64,000 nucleotides of DNA, from positions 45,748,675-45,812,674 of the forward strand of contig OY759219.1 in assembly GCA_963662175.1 (NCBI GenBank). Direction: 5' to 3'. Under the pieces are notes generated by a model that was not told the origin of the DNA, searched no databases, and saw nothing but the letters and a program-made list of their open reading frames with translations. Shown in pieces: positions 1 to 13,700 of this stretch. Source of the DNA: Aradus depressus. Lineage: Eukaryota; Arthropoda; Insecta; Hemiptera; Aradidae. The first letter of the stretch is position 1. Every line of letters starts with the position of its first letter. The translations under genes and the position numbers were made by a program.

Positions 1-2700
1 GTCCCCCACTGCCCAAAGTCATCTTTCCACCGAGTTAAATTACCATTGAACCTCGGTATACTAGTTGAGTTTCTATAAATGGGCTTCGGACGGATCTCTC
101 TCATTAGTCCCCCACTGCCCAAAGTCATCTTTCCACCGAGTGAAATTACCATTGAACCTCGGTATACTAGTTGAGTTTCTTTAAATGGGCTTCGGACGGA
201 TCTCTCTCATTAGTCCCCCACTGCCCAACGTCATCTTTCCACCGAGTTAAATTACCATTGAACCTCGGTATACTAGTTGAGTTTCTTTAAATGGGCTTCG
301 GACGGATCTCTCTCATTAGTCCCCCACTGCCCAAAGTCATCTTTCCACCGAGTTAAATTACCATTGAACCCCGGTATACTAGTTGAGTTTCTATAAATGG
401 GCTTCGGACGGATCTCTCTCATTAGTCCCTCACTGCCCAAAGTCATCTTTCCACCGAGTTAAATTACCATTGAACCTCGGTATACTAGTTGAGTTCCTCT
501 AAATGGGCTTCGGACGGATCTCTCTAGTTAGTCCCCCACTGTCCAAAGTCATCTTTCCACCCAGTTAAATTACCATTGAACCTCGGTATACTAGTTGAGT
601 TTCTATAAATGGGCTTCGGACGGATCTCTCTCATTAGTCCCCCACTGCCCAAAGTCATCTTTCCACCGAGTTAAATTACCATTGAACCTCGGTATACTAG
701 TTGAGTTTCTTTAAATGGGCTTCAGACGGATCTCTCTCATTAGTCCCCCACTGCCCAAAGTCATCTTTCCACCGAGTTAAATTACCATTGAACCTCGGTA
801 TACTAGTTGAGTTTCTATAAATGGGCTTCGGACGGATCTCTCTCATTAGTCCCCCACTGCCCAAAGTCATCTCTCCACCGAGATAAATTACCATTGAACC
901 TCGGTATACTAGTTGAGTTTCTTTAAATGGGCTTCGGACGGATCTCTCTCATTAGTCCCCCACTGCCCAACGTCATCTTTCCACCGAGTTAAATTACCAT
1001 TGAACCTCGGTATACTAGTTGAGTTTCTTTAAATGGGCTTCGGACGGATCTCTCTCATTAGTCCCCCACTGCCCAAAGTCATCTTTCAACCGAGTTAAAT
1101 TACCATTGAACCTCGGTATACTAGTTGAGTTTCTTTAAATGGGCTTCAGACGGATCTCTCTCATTAGTCCCCCACTGCCCAACGTCATCTTTCCACCGAG
1201 TTAAATTACCATTGAACCTCGGTATACTAGTTGAGTTTCTTTAAATGGGCTTCGGACGGATCTCTCTCATTAGTCCCCCACTGCCCAAAGTCATCTTTCC
1301 ACCGAGTTAAATTACCATTGAACCTCGGTATACTAGTTGAGTTTCTATAAATGGGCTTCGGACGGATCTCTCTCATTAGTCCCTCACTGCCCAAAGTCAT
1401 CTTTCCACCGAGTTAAATTACCATTGAACCTCGGTATACTAGTTGAGTTTCTTTAAATGGGCTTCAGACGGATCTCTCTCATTAGTCCCCCACTGCCCAA
1501 AGTCATCTTTCCACCGAGTTAAATTACCATTGAACCTCGGTATACTAGTTGAGTTTCTATAAATGGGCTTCGGACGGATCTCTCTCATTAGTCCCCCACT
1601 GCCCAAAGTCATCTTTCCACCGAGTTAAATTACCATTGAACCTCGGTATACTAGTTGAGTTTCTTTAAATGGGCTTCAGACGGATCTCTCTCATTAGTCC
1701 CCCACTGCCCAAAGTCATCTTTCCACCGAGTTAAATTACCATTGAACCTCGGTATACTAGTTGAGTTTCTTTAAATGGGCTTCGGACGGATCTCTCTCAT
1801 TAGTCCCCCACTGCCCAAAGTCATCTTTCCACCGAGTTAAATTACCATTGAACCTCGGTATACTAGTTGAGTTTCTATAAATGGGCTTCGGACGGATCTC
1901 TCTCATTAGTCCCCCACTGCCCAAAGTCATCTCTCCACCGAGTTAAATTACCATTGAACCTCGGTATACTAGTTGAGTTTCTTTAAACGGGCTTCGGACG
2001 GATCTCTCTCATTAGTCCCCCACTGCCCAACGTCATCTTTCCACCGAGTTAAATTACCATTGAACCTCGGTATACTAGTTGAGTTTCTTTAAATGGGCTT
2101 CGGACGGATCTCTCTCATTAGTCCCCCACTGCCCAAAGTCATCTTTCCACCGAGTTAAATTACCATTGAACCTCGGTATACTAGTTGAGTTTCTATAAAT
2201 GGGCTTCGGACGGATCTCTCTCATTAGTCCCTCACTGCCCAAAGTCATCTTTCCACCGAGTTAAATTACCATTGAACCTCGGTATACTAGTTGAGTTCCT
2301 CTAAATGGGCTTCGGACGGATCTCTCTCATTAGTCCCCCACTGTCCAAAGTCATCTTTCCACCGAGTTAAATTACCATTGAACCTCGGTATACTAGTTGA
2401 GTTTCTATAAATGGGCTTCGGACGGATCTCTCTCATTAGTCCCCCACTGCCCAAAGTCATCTTTCCACCGAGTTAAATTACCATTGAACCTCGGTATACT
2501 AGTTGAGTTTCTTTAAATGGGCTTCAGACGGATCTCTCTCATTAGTCCCCCACTGCCCAAAGTCATCTTTCCACCGAGTTAAATTACCATTGAACCTCGG
2601 TATACTAGTTGAGTTTCTATAAATGGGCTTCGGACGGATCTCTCTCATTAGTCCCCCACTGCCCAAAGTCATCTCTCCACCGAGATAAATTACCATTGAA
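1..2700 (+). repeat. Higher-order repeat, 17 monomers (1802 bp)
   Basis: Diagnostic monomer variants recur at a spacing of 1802 bp, which is 17 x 106. The ttcctctaaat variant is at about 496 and 2298, the cccaacgtc variant at about 230 and 2032, and an identical 198-bp stretch spans 697-894 and 2499-2696. The match ends soon after 2700, where the next expected cccaacgtc monomer is absent. The following ttcctctaaat marker (about 3782) comes after 1484 bp, or 14 monomers, so the order is not strictly periodic. Confidence 0.85.
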
Positions 2701-4690
2701 CCTCGGTATACTAGTTGAGTTTCTTTAAATGGGCTTCAGACGGATCTCTCTCATTAGTCCCCCACTGCCCAAAGTCATCTTTCCACCGAGTTAAATTACC
2801 ATTGAACCTCGGTATACTAGTTGAGTTTCTATAAATGGGCTTCGGACGGATCTCTCTCATTAGTCCCCCACTGCCCAAAGTCATCTTTCCACCGAGTTAA
2901 ATTACCATTGAACCTCGGTATACTAGTTGAGTTTCTTTAAATGGGCTTCGGACAGATCTCTCTCATTAGTCCCCCACTGCCCAAAGTCATCTTTCAACCG
3001 AGTTAAATTACCATTGAACCTCGGTATACTAGTTGAGTTTCTTTAAATGGGCTTCGGACGGATCTCTCTCATTAGTCCCCCACTGCCCAAAGTCATCTTT
3101 CAACCGAGTTAAATTACCATTGAACCTCGGTATACTAGTTGAGTTTCTATAAATGGGCTTCGGACGGATCTCTCTCATTAGTCCCCCACTGCCCAAAGTC
3201 ATCTTTCAACCGAGTTAAATTACCATTGAACCTCGGTATACTAGTTGAGTTTCTTTAAATGGGCTTCGGACGGATCTCTCTCATTAGTCCCCCACTGCCC
3301 AAAGTCATCTTTCCACCGAGTTAAATTACCATTGAACCTCGGTATACTAGTTGTGTTTCTTTAAATGGGCTTCGGACGGATCTCTCTCATTAGTCCCCCA
3401 CTGCCCAAAGTCATCTCTCCACCGAGTTAAATTACCATTGAACCTCGGTATACTAGTTGAGTTTCTTTAAATGGGCTTCGGACGGATCTCTCTCATTAGT
3501 CCCCCACTGCCCAACGTCATCTTTCCACCGAGTTAAATTACCATTGAACCTCGGTATACTAGTTGAGTTTCTTTAAATGGGCTTCGGACGGATCTCTCCC
3601 ATTAGTCCCCCACTGCCCAAAGTCATCTTTCCACCGAGTTAAATTACCATTGAAACTCGGTATACTAGTTGAGTTTCTATAAATGGGCTTCGGACGGATC
3701 TCTCTCATTAGTCCCTCACTGCCCAAAGTCATCTTTCCACCGAGTTAAATTACCATTGAACCTCGGTATACTAGTTGAGTTCCTCTAAATGGGCTTCGGA
3801 CGGATCTCTCTCATTAGTCCCCCACTGTCCAAAGTCATCTTTCCACCGAGTTAAATTACCATTGAACCTCGGTATACTAGTTGAGTTTCTATAAATGGGC
3901 TTCGGACGGATCTCTCTCATTAGTCCCCCAGTGCCCAAAGTCATCTTTCCACCGAGTTAAATTACCATTGAACCTCGGTATACTAGTTGAGTTTCTTTAA
4001 ATGGGCTTCAGACGGATCTCTCTCATTAGTCCCCCACTGCCCAAAGTCATCTTTCCACCGAGTTAAATTACCATTGAACCTCGGTATACTAGTTGAGTTT
4101 CTATAAATGGGCTTCGGACGGATCTTTCTCATTAGTCCCCCACTGCCCAAAGTCATCTCTCCACCGAGTTAAATTACCATTGAACCTCGGTATACTAGTT
4201 GAGTTTCTTTAAATGGGCTTCGGACGGATCTCTCTCATTAGTCCCCCACTGCCCAACGTCATCTTTCCACCGAGTTAAATTACCATTGAACCTCGGTATA
4301 CTAGTTGAGTTTCTTTAAATGGGCTTCGGACGGATCTCTCTCATTAGTCCCCCACTGCCCAAAGTCATCTTTCCACCGAGTTAAATTACCATTGAACCTC
4401 GGTATACTAGTTGAGTTTCTTTAAATGGGCTTCAGACGGATCTCTCTCATTAGTCCCCCACTGCCCAACGTCATCTTTCCACCGAGTTAAATTACCATTG
4501 AACCTCGGTATACTAGTTGAGTTTCTTTAAATGGGCTTCGGACGGATCTCTCTCATTAGTCCCCCACTGCCCAAAGTCATCTTTCCACCGAGTTAAATTA
4601 CCATTGAACCTCGGTATACTAGTTGAGTTTCTATAAATGGGCTTCGGACGGATCTCTCTCATTAGTCCCTCACTGCCCAAAGTCATCTTT

Positions 4691-7600
4691 CCGCCTAGTT
4701 AAATTACCATTGAACCTCGGTATACTAGTTGAGTTTCTTTAAATGGGCTTCGGACGGATCTCTCTCATTAGTCCCCCACTGCCCAACGTCATCTTTCCAC
4801 CGAGTTAAATTACCATTGAACCTCGGTATACTAGTTGAGTTTCTTTAAATGGGCTTCAGACGGATCTCTCTCATTAGTCCCCCACTGCCCAAAGTCATCT
4901 TTCCACCGAGTTAAATTACCATTGAACCTCGGTATACTAGTTGAGTTTCTATAAATGGGCTTCGGACGGATCTCTCTCATTAGTCCCCCACTGCCCAAAG
5001 TCATCTTTCCACCGAGTTAAATTACCATTGAACCTCGGTATACTAGTTGAGTTTCTTTAAATGGGCTTCAGACGGATCTCTCTCATTAGTCCCCCACTGC
5101 CCAACGTCATCTTTCCACCGAGTTAAATTACCATTGAACCTCGGTATACTAGTTGAGTTTCTTTAAATGGGCTTCGGACGGATCTCTCTCATTAGTCCCC
5201 CACTGCCCAAAGTCATCTTTCAACCGAGTTAAATTACCATTGAACCTCGGTATACTAGTTGAGTTTCTTTAAATGGGCTTCAGACGGATCTCTCTCATTA
5301 GTCCCCCACTGCCCAACGTCATCTTTCCACCGAGTTAAATTACCATTGAACCTCGGTATACTAGTTGAGTTTCTTTAAATGGGCTTCGGACGGATCTCTC
5401 TCATTAGTCCCCCACTGCCCAAAGTCATCTTTCCACCGAGTTAAATTACCATTGAACCTCGGTATACTAGTTGAGTTTCTATAAATGGGCTTCGGACGGA
5501 TCTCTCTCATTAGTCCCTCACTGCCCAAAGTCATCTTTCCGCCTAGTTAAATTACCATTGAACCTCGGTATACTAGTTGAGTTTCTTTAAATGGGCTTCG
5601 GACGGATCTCTCTCATTAGTCCCCCACTGCCCAACGTCATCTTTCCACCGAGTTAAATTACCATTGAACCTCGGTATACTAGTTGAGTTTCTTTAAATGG
5701 GCTTCAGACGGATCTCTCTCATTAGTCCCCCACTGCCAAAGTCATCTTTCCACCGAGTTAAATTACCATTGAACCTCGGTATACTAGTTGAGTTTCTATA
5801 AATGGGCTTCGGACGGATCTCTCTCATTAGTCCCCCACTGCCCAAAGTCATCTTTCCACCGAGTTAAATTACCATTGAACCTCGGTATACTAGTTGAGTT
5901 TCTTTAAATGGGCTTCAGACGGATCTCTCTCATTAGTCCCCCACGGCCCAAAGTCATCTTTCCACCGAGTTAAATTACCATTGAACCTCGGTATACTAGT
6001 TGAGTTTCTATAAATGGGCTTCGGACGGATCTCTCTCATTAGTCCCCCACTGCCCAAAGTCATCTTTCCACCGAGTTAAATTACCATTGAACCTCGGTAT
6101 ACTAGTTGAGTTTCTTTAAATGGGCTTCGGACCGATCTCTCTCATTGGTCCCCCACTGCCCAAAGTCATCTTTCAACCGAGTTAAATTACCATTGAACCT
6201 CGGTATACTAGTTGAGTTTCTTTAAATGGGCTTCGGACGGATCTCTCTCATTAGTCCCCCACTGCCCAAAGTCATCTTTCAACCGAGTTAAATTACCATT
6301 GAACCTCGGTATACTAGTTGAGTTTCTTTAAATGGGCTTCAGACGGATCTCTCTCATTAGTCCCCCACTGCCCAACGTCATCTTTCCACCGAGTTAAATT
6401 ACCATTGAACCTCGGTATACTAGTTGAGTTTCTTTAAATGGGCTTCGGACGGATCTCTCTCATTAGTCCCCCACTGCCCAAAGTCATCTTTCCACCGAGT
6501 TAAATTACCATTGAACCTCGGTATACTAGTTGAGTTTCTATAAATGGGCTTCGGACGGATCTTTCTCATTAGTCCCTCACTGCCCAAAGTCATCTTTCCG
6601 CCTAGTTAAATTACCATTGAACCTCGGTATACTAGTTGAGTTTCTTTAAATGGGCTTCGGACGGATCTCTCTCATTAGTCCCCCACTGCCCAAAGTCATC
6701 TTTCCACCGAGTTAAATTACCATTGAACCTCGGTATACTAGTTGAGTTTCTTTAAATGGGCTTCAGACGGATCTCTCTCATTAGTCCCCCACTGCCCAAC
6801 GTCATCTTTCCACCGAGTTAAATTACCATTGAACCTCGGTATACTAGTTGAGTTTCTTTAAATGGGCTTCGGACGGATCTCTCTCATTAGTCCCCCACTG
6901 CCCAAAGTCATCTTTCCACCGAGTTAAATTACCATTGAACCTCGGTATACTAGTTGAGTTTCTATAAATGGGCTTCGGACGGATCTCTCTCATTAGTCCC
7001 TCACTGCCCAAAGTCATCTTTCCGCCTAGTTAAATTACCATTGAACCTCGGTATACTAGTTGAGTTTCTTTAAATGGGCTTCGGACGGATCTCTCTCAAT
7101 AGTCCCCCACTGCCCAACGTCATCTTTCCACCGAGTTAAATTACCATTGAACCTCGGTATACTAGTTGAGTTTCTTTAAATGGGCTTCAGACGGATCTCT
7201 CTCATTAGTCCCCCACTGCCCAAAGTCATCTTTCCACCGAGTTAAATTACCATTGAACCTCGGTATACTAGTTGAGTTTCTATAAATGGGCTTCGGACGA
7301 ATCTCTCTCATTAGTCCCCCACTGCCCAAAGTCATCTTTCCACCGAGTTAAATTACCATTGAACCTCGGTATACTAGTTGAGTTTCTTTAAATGGGCTTC
7401 AGACGGATCTCTCTCATTAGTCCCCCACTGCCCAACGTCATCTTTCCACCGAGTTAAATTACCATTGAACCTCGGTATACTAGTTGAGTTTCTTTAAATG
7501 GGCTTCGGACGGATCTCTCTCATTAGTCCCCCACTGCCCAAAGTCATCTTTCAACCGAGTTAAATTACCATTGAACCTCGGTATACTAGTTGAGTTTCTT

Positions 7601-8470
7601 TAAATGGGCTTCAGACGGATCTCTCTCATTAGTCCCCCACTGCCCAACGTCATCTTTCCACCGAGTTAAATTACCATTGAACCTCGGTATACTAGTTGAG
7701 TTTCTTCAAATGGGCTTCGGACGGATCTCTCTCATTAGTCCCCCACTGCCCAAAGTCATCTTTCCACCGAGTTAAATTACCATTGAACCTCGGTATACTA
7801 GTTGAGTTTCTATAAATGGGCTTCGGACGGATCTCTCTCATTAGTCCCTCACTGCCCAAAGTCATCTTTCCGCCTAGTTAAATTACCATTGAACCTCGGT
7901 ATACTAGTTGAGTTTCTTTAAATGGGCTTCGGACGGATCTCTCTCATTAGTCCCTCACTGCCCAACGTCATCTTTCCACCGAGTTAAATTACCATTGAAC
8001 CTCGGTATACTAGTTGAGTTTCTTTAAATGGGCTTCAGACGGATCTCTCTCATTAGTCCCCCACTGCCAAAGTCATCTTTCCACCGAGTTAAATTACCAT
8101 TGAACCTCGGTATACTAGTTGAGTTTCTATAAATGGGCTTCGGACGGATCTCTCTCATTAGTCCCCCACTGCCCAAAGTCATCTTTCCACCGAGTTAAAT
8201 TACCATTGAACCTCGGTATACTAGTTGAGTTTCTTTAAATGGGCTTCAGACGGATCTCTCTCATTAGTCCCCCACGGCCCAAAGTCATCTTTCCACCGAG
8301 TTAAATTACCATTGAACCTCGGTATACTAGTTGAGTTTCTATAAATGGGCTTCGGACGGATCTCTCTCATTAGTCCCCCACTGCCCAAAGTCATCTTTCC
8401 ACCGAGTTAAATTACCATTGAACCTCGGTATACTAGTTGAGTTTCTTTAAATGGGCTTCGGACAGATCTC
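4691..8470 (+). repeat. Higher-order blocks of 8 and 22 monomers
   Basis: The ccgcctagtt variant occurs at 4691, 5539, 6598, 7022 and 7870. The spacings are 848 (8 monomers), 1059 (10 monomers with one 105-bp unit), 424 (4) and 848 (8). A larger block is also duplicated. The 105-bp monomer and the ccacggccc variant recur at 5731/8062 and 5941/8272, both 2331 bp apart, which is 22 monomers minus the single missing base. Sharing of the rare 1-base deletion shows that whole blocks were copied. Confidence 0.8.
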
Positions 8471-10748
8471 TCTCATTGGTCCCCCACTGCCCAAAGTCAT
8501 CTTTCAACCGAGTTAAATTACCATTGAACCTCGGTATACTAGTTGAGTTTCTTTAAATGGGCTTCGGACGGATCTCTCTCATTAGTCCCCCACTGCCCAA
8601 AGTCATCTTTCAACCGAGTTAAATTACCATTGAACCTCGGTATACTAGTTGAGTTTCTATAAATGGGCTTCGGACGGATCTCTCTCATTAGTCCCCCACT
8701 GCCCAAAGTCATCTTTCAACCGAGTTAAATTACCATTGAACCTCGGTATACTAGTTGAGTTTCTTTAAATGGGCTTCGGACGGATCTCTCTCATTAGTCC
8801 CCCACTGCCCAAAGTCATCTTTCCACCGAGTTAAATTACCATTGAACCTCGGTATACTAGTTGAGTTTCTTTAAATGGGCTTCGGACGGATCTCTCTCAT
8901 TAGTCCCCCACTGCCCAAAGTCATCTTTCCACCGAGTTAAATTACCATTGAACCTCGGTATACTAGTTGAGTTTCTATAAATGGGCTTCCGACGGATCTC
9001 TCTCATTAGTCCCCCACTGCCCAAAGTCATCTCTCCACCGAGTTAAATTACCATTGAACCTCGGTATACTAGTTGAGTTTCTTTAAATGGGCTTCGGACG
9101 GATCTCTCTCATTAGTCCCCCACTGCCCAACGTCATCTTTCCACCGAGTTAAATTACCATTGAACCTCGGTATACTAGTTGAGTTTCTTTAAATGGGCTT
9201 CGGACGGATCTCTCTCATTAGTCCCCCACTGCCCAAAGTCATCTTTCCACCGAGTTAAATTACCATTGAACCTCGGTATACTAGTTGAGTTTCTATAAAT
9301 GGGCTTCGGACGGATCTCTCTCATTAGTCCCTCACTGCCCAAAGTCATCTTTCCACCGAGTTAAATTACCATTGAACCTCGGTATACTAGTTGAGTTCCT
9401 CTAAATGGGCTTCGGACGGATCTCTCTCATTAGTCCCCCACTGTCCAAAGTCATCTTTCCACCGAGTTAAATTACCATTGAACCTCGGTATACTAGTTGA
9501 GTTTCTATAAATGGGCTTCGGACGGATCTCTCTCATTAGTCCCCCACTGCCCAAAGTCATCTTTCCACCGAGTTAAATTACCATTGAACCTCAGTATACT
9601 AGTTGAGTTTCTTTAAATGGGCTTCAGACGGATCTCTCTCATTAGTCCCCCACTGCCCAAAGTCATCTTTCCACCGAGTTAAATTACCATTGAACCTCGG
9701 TATACTAGTTGAGTTTCTATAAATGGGCTTCGGACGGATCTCTCTCATTAGTCCCCCACTGCCCAACGTCATCTTTCCACCGAGTTAAATTACCATTGAA
9801 CCTCGGTATACTAGTTGAGTTTCTTTAAATGGGCTTCGGACGGATCTCTCTCATTAGTCCCCCACTGCCCAACGTCATCTTTCCACCGAGTTAAATTACC
9901 ATTGAACCTCGGTATACTAGTTGAGTTTCTTTAAATGGGCTTCGGACGGATCTCTCTCATTAGTCCCCCACTGCCCAAAGTCATCTTTCCACCGAGTTAA
10001 ATTACCATTGAACCTCGGTATACTAGTTGAGTTTCTTTAAATGGGCTTCGGACGGATCTCTCTCATTAGTCCCCCACTGCCCAACGTCATCTTTCCACCG
10101 AGTTAAATTACCATTGAACCTCGGTATACTAGTTGAGTTTCTATAAATGGGCTTCGGACGGATCTCTCTCATTAGTCCCTCACTGCCCAAAGTCATCTTT
10201 CTGCCTAGTTAAATTACCATTGAACCTCGGTATACTAGTTGAGTTTCTTTAAATGGGCTTCGGACGGATCTCTCTCATTAGTCCCCCACTGCCCAACGTC
10301 ATCTTTCCACCGAGTTAAATTACCATTGAACCTCGGTATACTAGTTGAGTTTCTTTAAATGGGCTTCAGACGGATCTCTCTCATTAGTCCCCCACTGCCC
10401 AAAGTCATCTTTCCACCGAGTTAAATTACCATTGAACCTCGGTATACTAGTTGAGTTTCTATAAATGGGCTTCGGACGGATCTCTCTCATTAGTCCCCCA
10501 CTGCCCAAAGTCATCTTTCCACCGAGTTAAATTACCATTGAACCTCGGTATACTAGTTGAGTTTCTTTAAAATGGGCTTCAGACGGATCTCTCTCATTAG
10601 TCCCCCACTGCCCAAAGTCATCTTTCCACCGAGTTAAATTACCATTGAACCTCGGTATACTAGTTGAGTTTCTATAAATGGGCTTCGGACGGATCTCTCT
10701 CATTAGTCCCCCACTGCCCAAAGTCATCTTTCCACCGAGTTAAATTAC

Positions 10749-13700
10749 CTTTGAACCTCGGTATACTAGTTGAGTTTCTTTAAATGGGCTTCGGACAGAT
10801 CTCTCTCATTAGTCCCCCACTGCCCAAAGTCATCTTTCAACCGAGTTAAATTACCATTGAACCTCGGTATACTAGTTGAGTTTCTTTAAATGGGCTTCGG
10901 ACGGATCTCTCTCATTAGTCCCCCACTGCCCAAAGTCATCTTTCAACCGAGTTAAATTACCATTGAACCTCGGTATACTAGTTGAGTTTCTATAAATGGG
11001 CTTCGGACGGATCTCTCTCATTAGTCCCCCACTGCCCAAAGTCATCTTTCAACCGAGTTAAATTACCATTGAACCTCGGTATACTAGTTGAGTTTCTTTA
11101 AATGGGCTTCGGACGGATCTCTCTCATTAGTCCCCCACTGCCCAACGTCATCTTTCCACCGAGTTAATATACCATTGAACCTCGGTATACTAGTTGAGTT
11201 TCTTTAAATGGGCTTCGGACGGATCTCTCTCATTAGTCCCCCACTGCCCAAAGTCATCTTTCCACCGAGTTAAATTACCATTGAACCTCGGTATACTAGT
11301 TGAGTTTCTTTAAATGGGCTTCGGACGGATCTCTCTCATTAGTCCCCCACTGCCCAAAGTCATCTTTCCACCGAGTTAAATTACCATTGAACCTCGGTAT
11401 ACTAGTTGAGTTTCTATAAATGGGCTTCGGACGGATCTCTCTCATTAGTCCCCCACTGCCCAAAGTCATCTTTCCACCGAGTTAAATTACCATTGAACCT
11501 CGGTATACTAGTTGAGTTTCTTTAAATGGGCTTCGGACGGATCTCTCTCATTAGTCCCCCACTGCCCAAAGTCATCTTTCCACCGAGTTAAATTACCATT
11601 GAACCTCGGTATACTAGTTGAGTTTCTATAAATGGGCTTCGGACGGATCTCTCTCATTAGTCCCCCACTGCCCAAAGTCATCTTTCCACCGAGTTAAATT
11701 ACCATTGAACCTCGGTATACTAGTTGAGTTTCTTTAAATGGGCTTCGGACGGATCTCTCTCATTAGTCCCCCACTGCCCAAAGTCATCTTTCCACCGAGT
11801 TAAATTACCATTGAACCTCGGTATACTAGTTGAGTTTCTATAAATGGGCTTCGGACGGATCTCTCTCATTAGTCCCCCACTGCCCAAAGTCATCTCTCCA
11901 CCGAGTTAAATTACCATTGAACCTCGGTATACTAGTTGAGTTTCTTTAAATGGGCTTCCGACGGATCTCTCTCATTAGTCCCCCACTGCCCAACGTCATC
12001 TTTCCACCGAGTTAAATTACCATTGAACCTCGGTATACTAGTTGAGTTTCTTTAAATGGGCTTCGGACGGATCTCTCTCATTAGTCCCCCACTGCCCAAC
12101 GTCATCTTTCCACCGAGTTAAATTACCATTGAACCTCGGTATACTAGTTGAGTTTCTTTAAATGGGCTTCAGACGGATCTCTCTCATTAGTCCCCCACTG
12201 CCCAAAGTCATCTTTCCACCGAGTTAAATTACCATTGAACCTCGGTATACTAGTTGAGTTTCTATAAATGGGCTTCGGACGGATCTCTCTCATTAGTCCC
12301 CCACTGCCCAAAGTCATCTTTCCACCGAGTTAAATTACCATTGAACCTCGGTATACTAGTTGAGTTTCTTTAAATGGGCTTCAGACGGATCTCTCTCATT
12401 AGTCCCCCACTGCCCAAAGTCATCTTTCCACCGAGTTAAATTACCATTGAACCTCGGTATACTAGTTGAGTTTCTATAAATGGGCTTCGGACGGATCTCT
12501 CTCATTAGTCCCCCACTGCCCAAAGTCATCTTTCCACCGAGTTAAATTACCTTTGAACCTCGGTATACTAGTTGAGTTTCTTTAAATGGGCTTCGGACAG
12601 ATCTCTCTCATTAGTCCCCCACTGCCCAAAGTCATCTTTCAACCGAGTTAAATTACCATTGAACCTCGGTATACTAGTTGAGTTTCTATAAATGGGCTTC
12701 GGACGGATCTCTCTCATTAGTCCCCCACTGCCCAAAGTCATCTTTCAACCGAGTTAAATTACCATTGAACCTCGGTATACTAGTTGAGTTTCTTTAAATG
12801 GGCTTCGGACGGATCTCTCTCATTAGTCCCCCACTGCCCAAAGTCATCTTTCAACCGAGTTAAATTACCATTGAACCTCGGTATACTAGTTGAGTTTCTA
12901 TAAATGGGCTTCGGACGGATCTCTCTCATTAGTCCCCCACTGCCCAAAGTCATCTTTCAACCGAGTTAAATTACCATTGAACCTCGGTATACTAGTTGAG
13001 TTTCTTTAAATGGGCTTCGGACGGATCTCTCTCATTAGTCCCCCACTGCCCAACGTCATCTTTCCACCGAGTTAAATTACCATTGAACCTCGGTATACTA
13101 GTTGAGTTTCTTTAAATGGGCTTCGGACGGATCTCTCTCATTAGTCCCCCACTGCCCAAAGTCATCTTTCCACCGAGTTAAATTACCATTGAACCTCGGT
13201 ATACTAGTTGAGTTTCTTTAAATGGGCTTCGGACGGATCTCTCTCATTAGTCCCCCACTGCCCAAAGTCATCTTTCCACCGAGTTAAATTACCATTGAAC
13301 CTCGGTATACTAGTTGAGTTTCTATAAATGGGCTTCGGACGGATCTCTCTCATTAGTCCCCCACTGCCCAAAGTCATCTTTCCACCGAGTTAAATTACCA
13401 TTGAACCTCGGTATACTAGTTGAGTTTCTTTAAATGGGCTTCGGACGGATCTCTCTCATTAGTCCCCCACTGCCCAAAGTCATCTTTCCACCGAGTTAAA
13501 TTACCATTGAACCTCGGTATACTAGTTGAGTTTCTATAAATGGGCTTCGGACGGATCTCTCTCATTAGTCCCCCACTGCCCAAAGTCATCTTTCCACCGA
13601 GTTAAATTACCATTGAACCTCGGTATACTAGTTGAGTTTCTTTAAATGGGCTTCGGACGGATCTCTCTCATTAGTCCCCCACTGCCCAAAGTCATCTTTC

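Noticed and set aside
1..106. CENP-B box in the satellite monomer (gcttcggacggatctc)
   Set aside because: TTCG is present but the required A and CGGG at fixed spacing are not, on either strand, so the match fails the core.
697..894. 65-codon minus-strand frames in the satellite (697-894, 2499-2696) and similar frames at 7590-7775 and 10527-10727
   Set aside because: They are translations of the 106-bp repeat. The frame changes each monomer because 106 is not a multiple of three, and only monomers lacking particular stops remain open.
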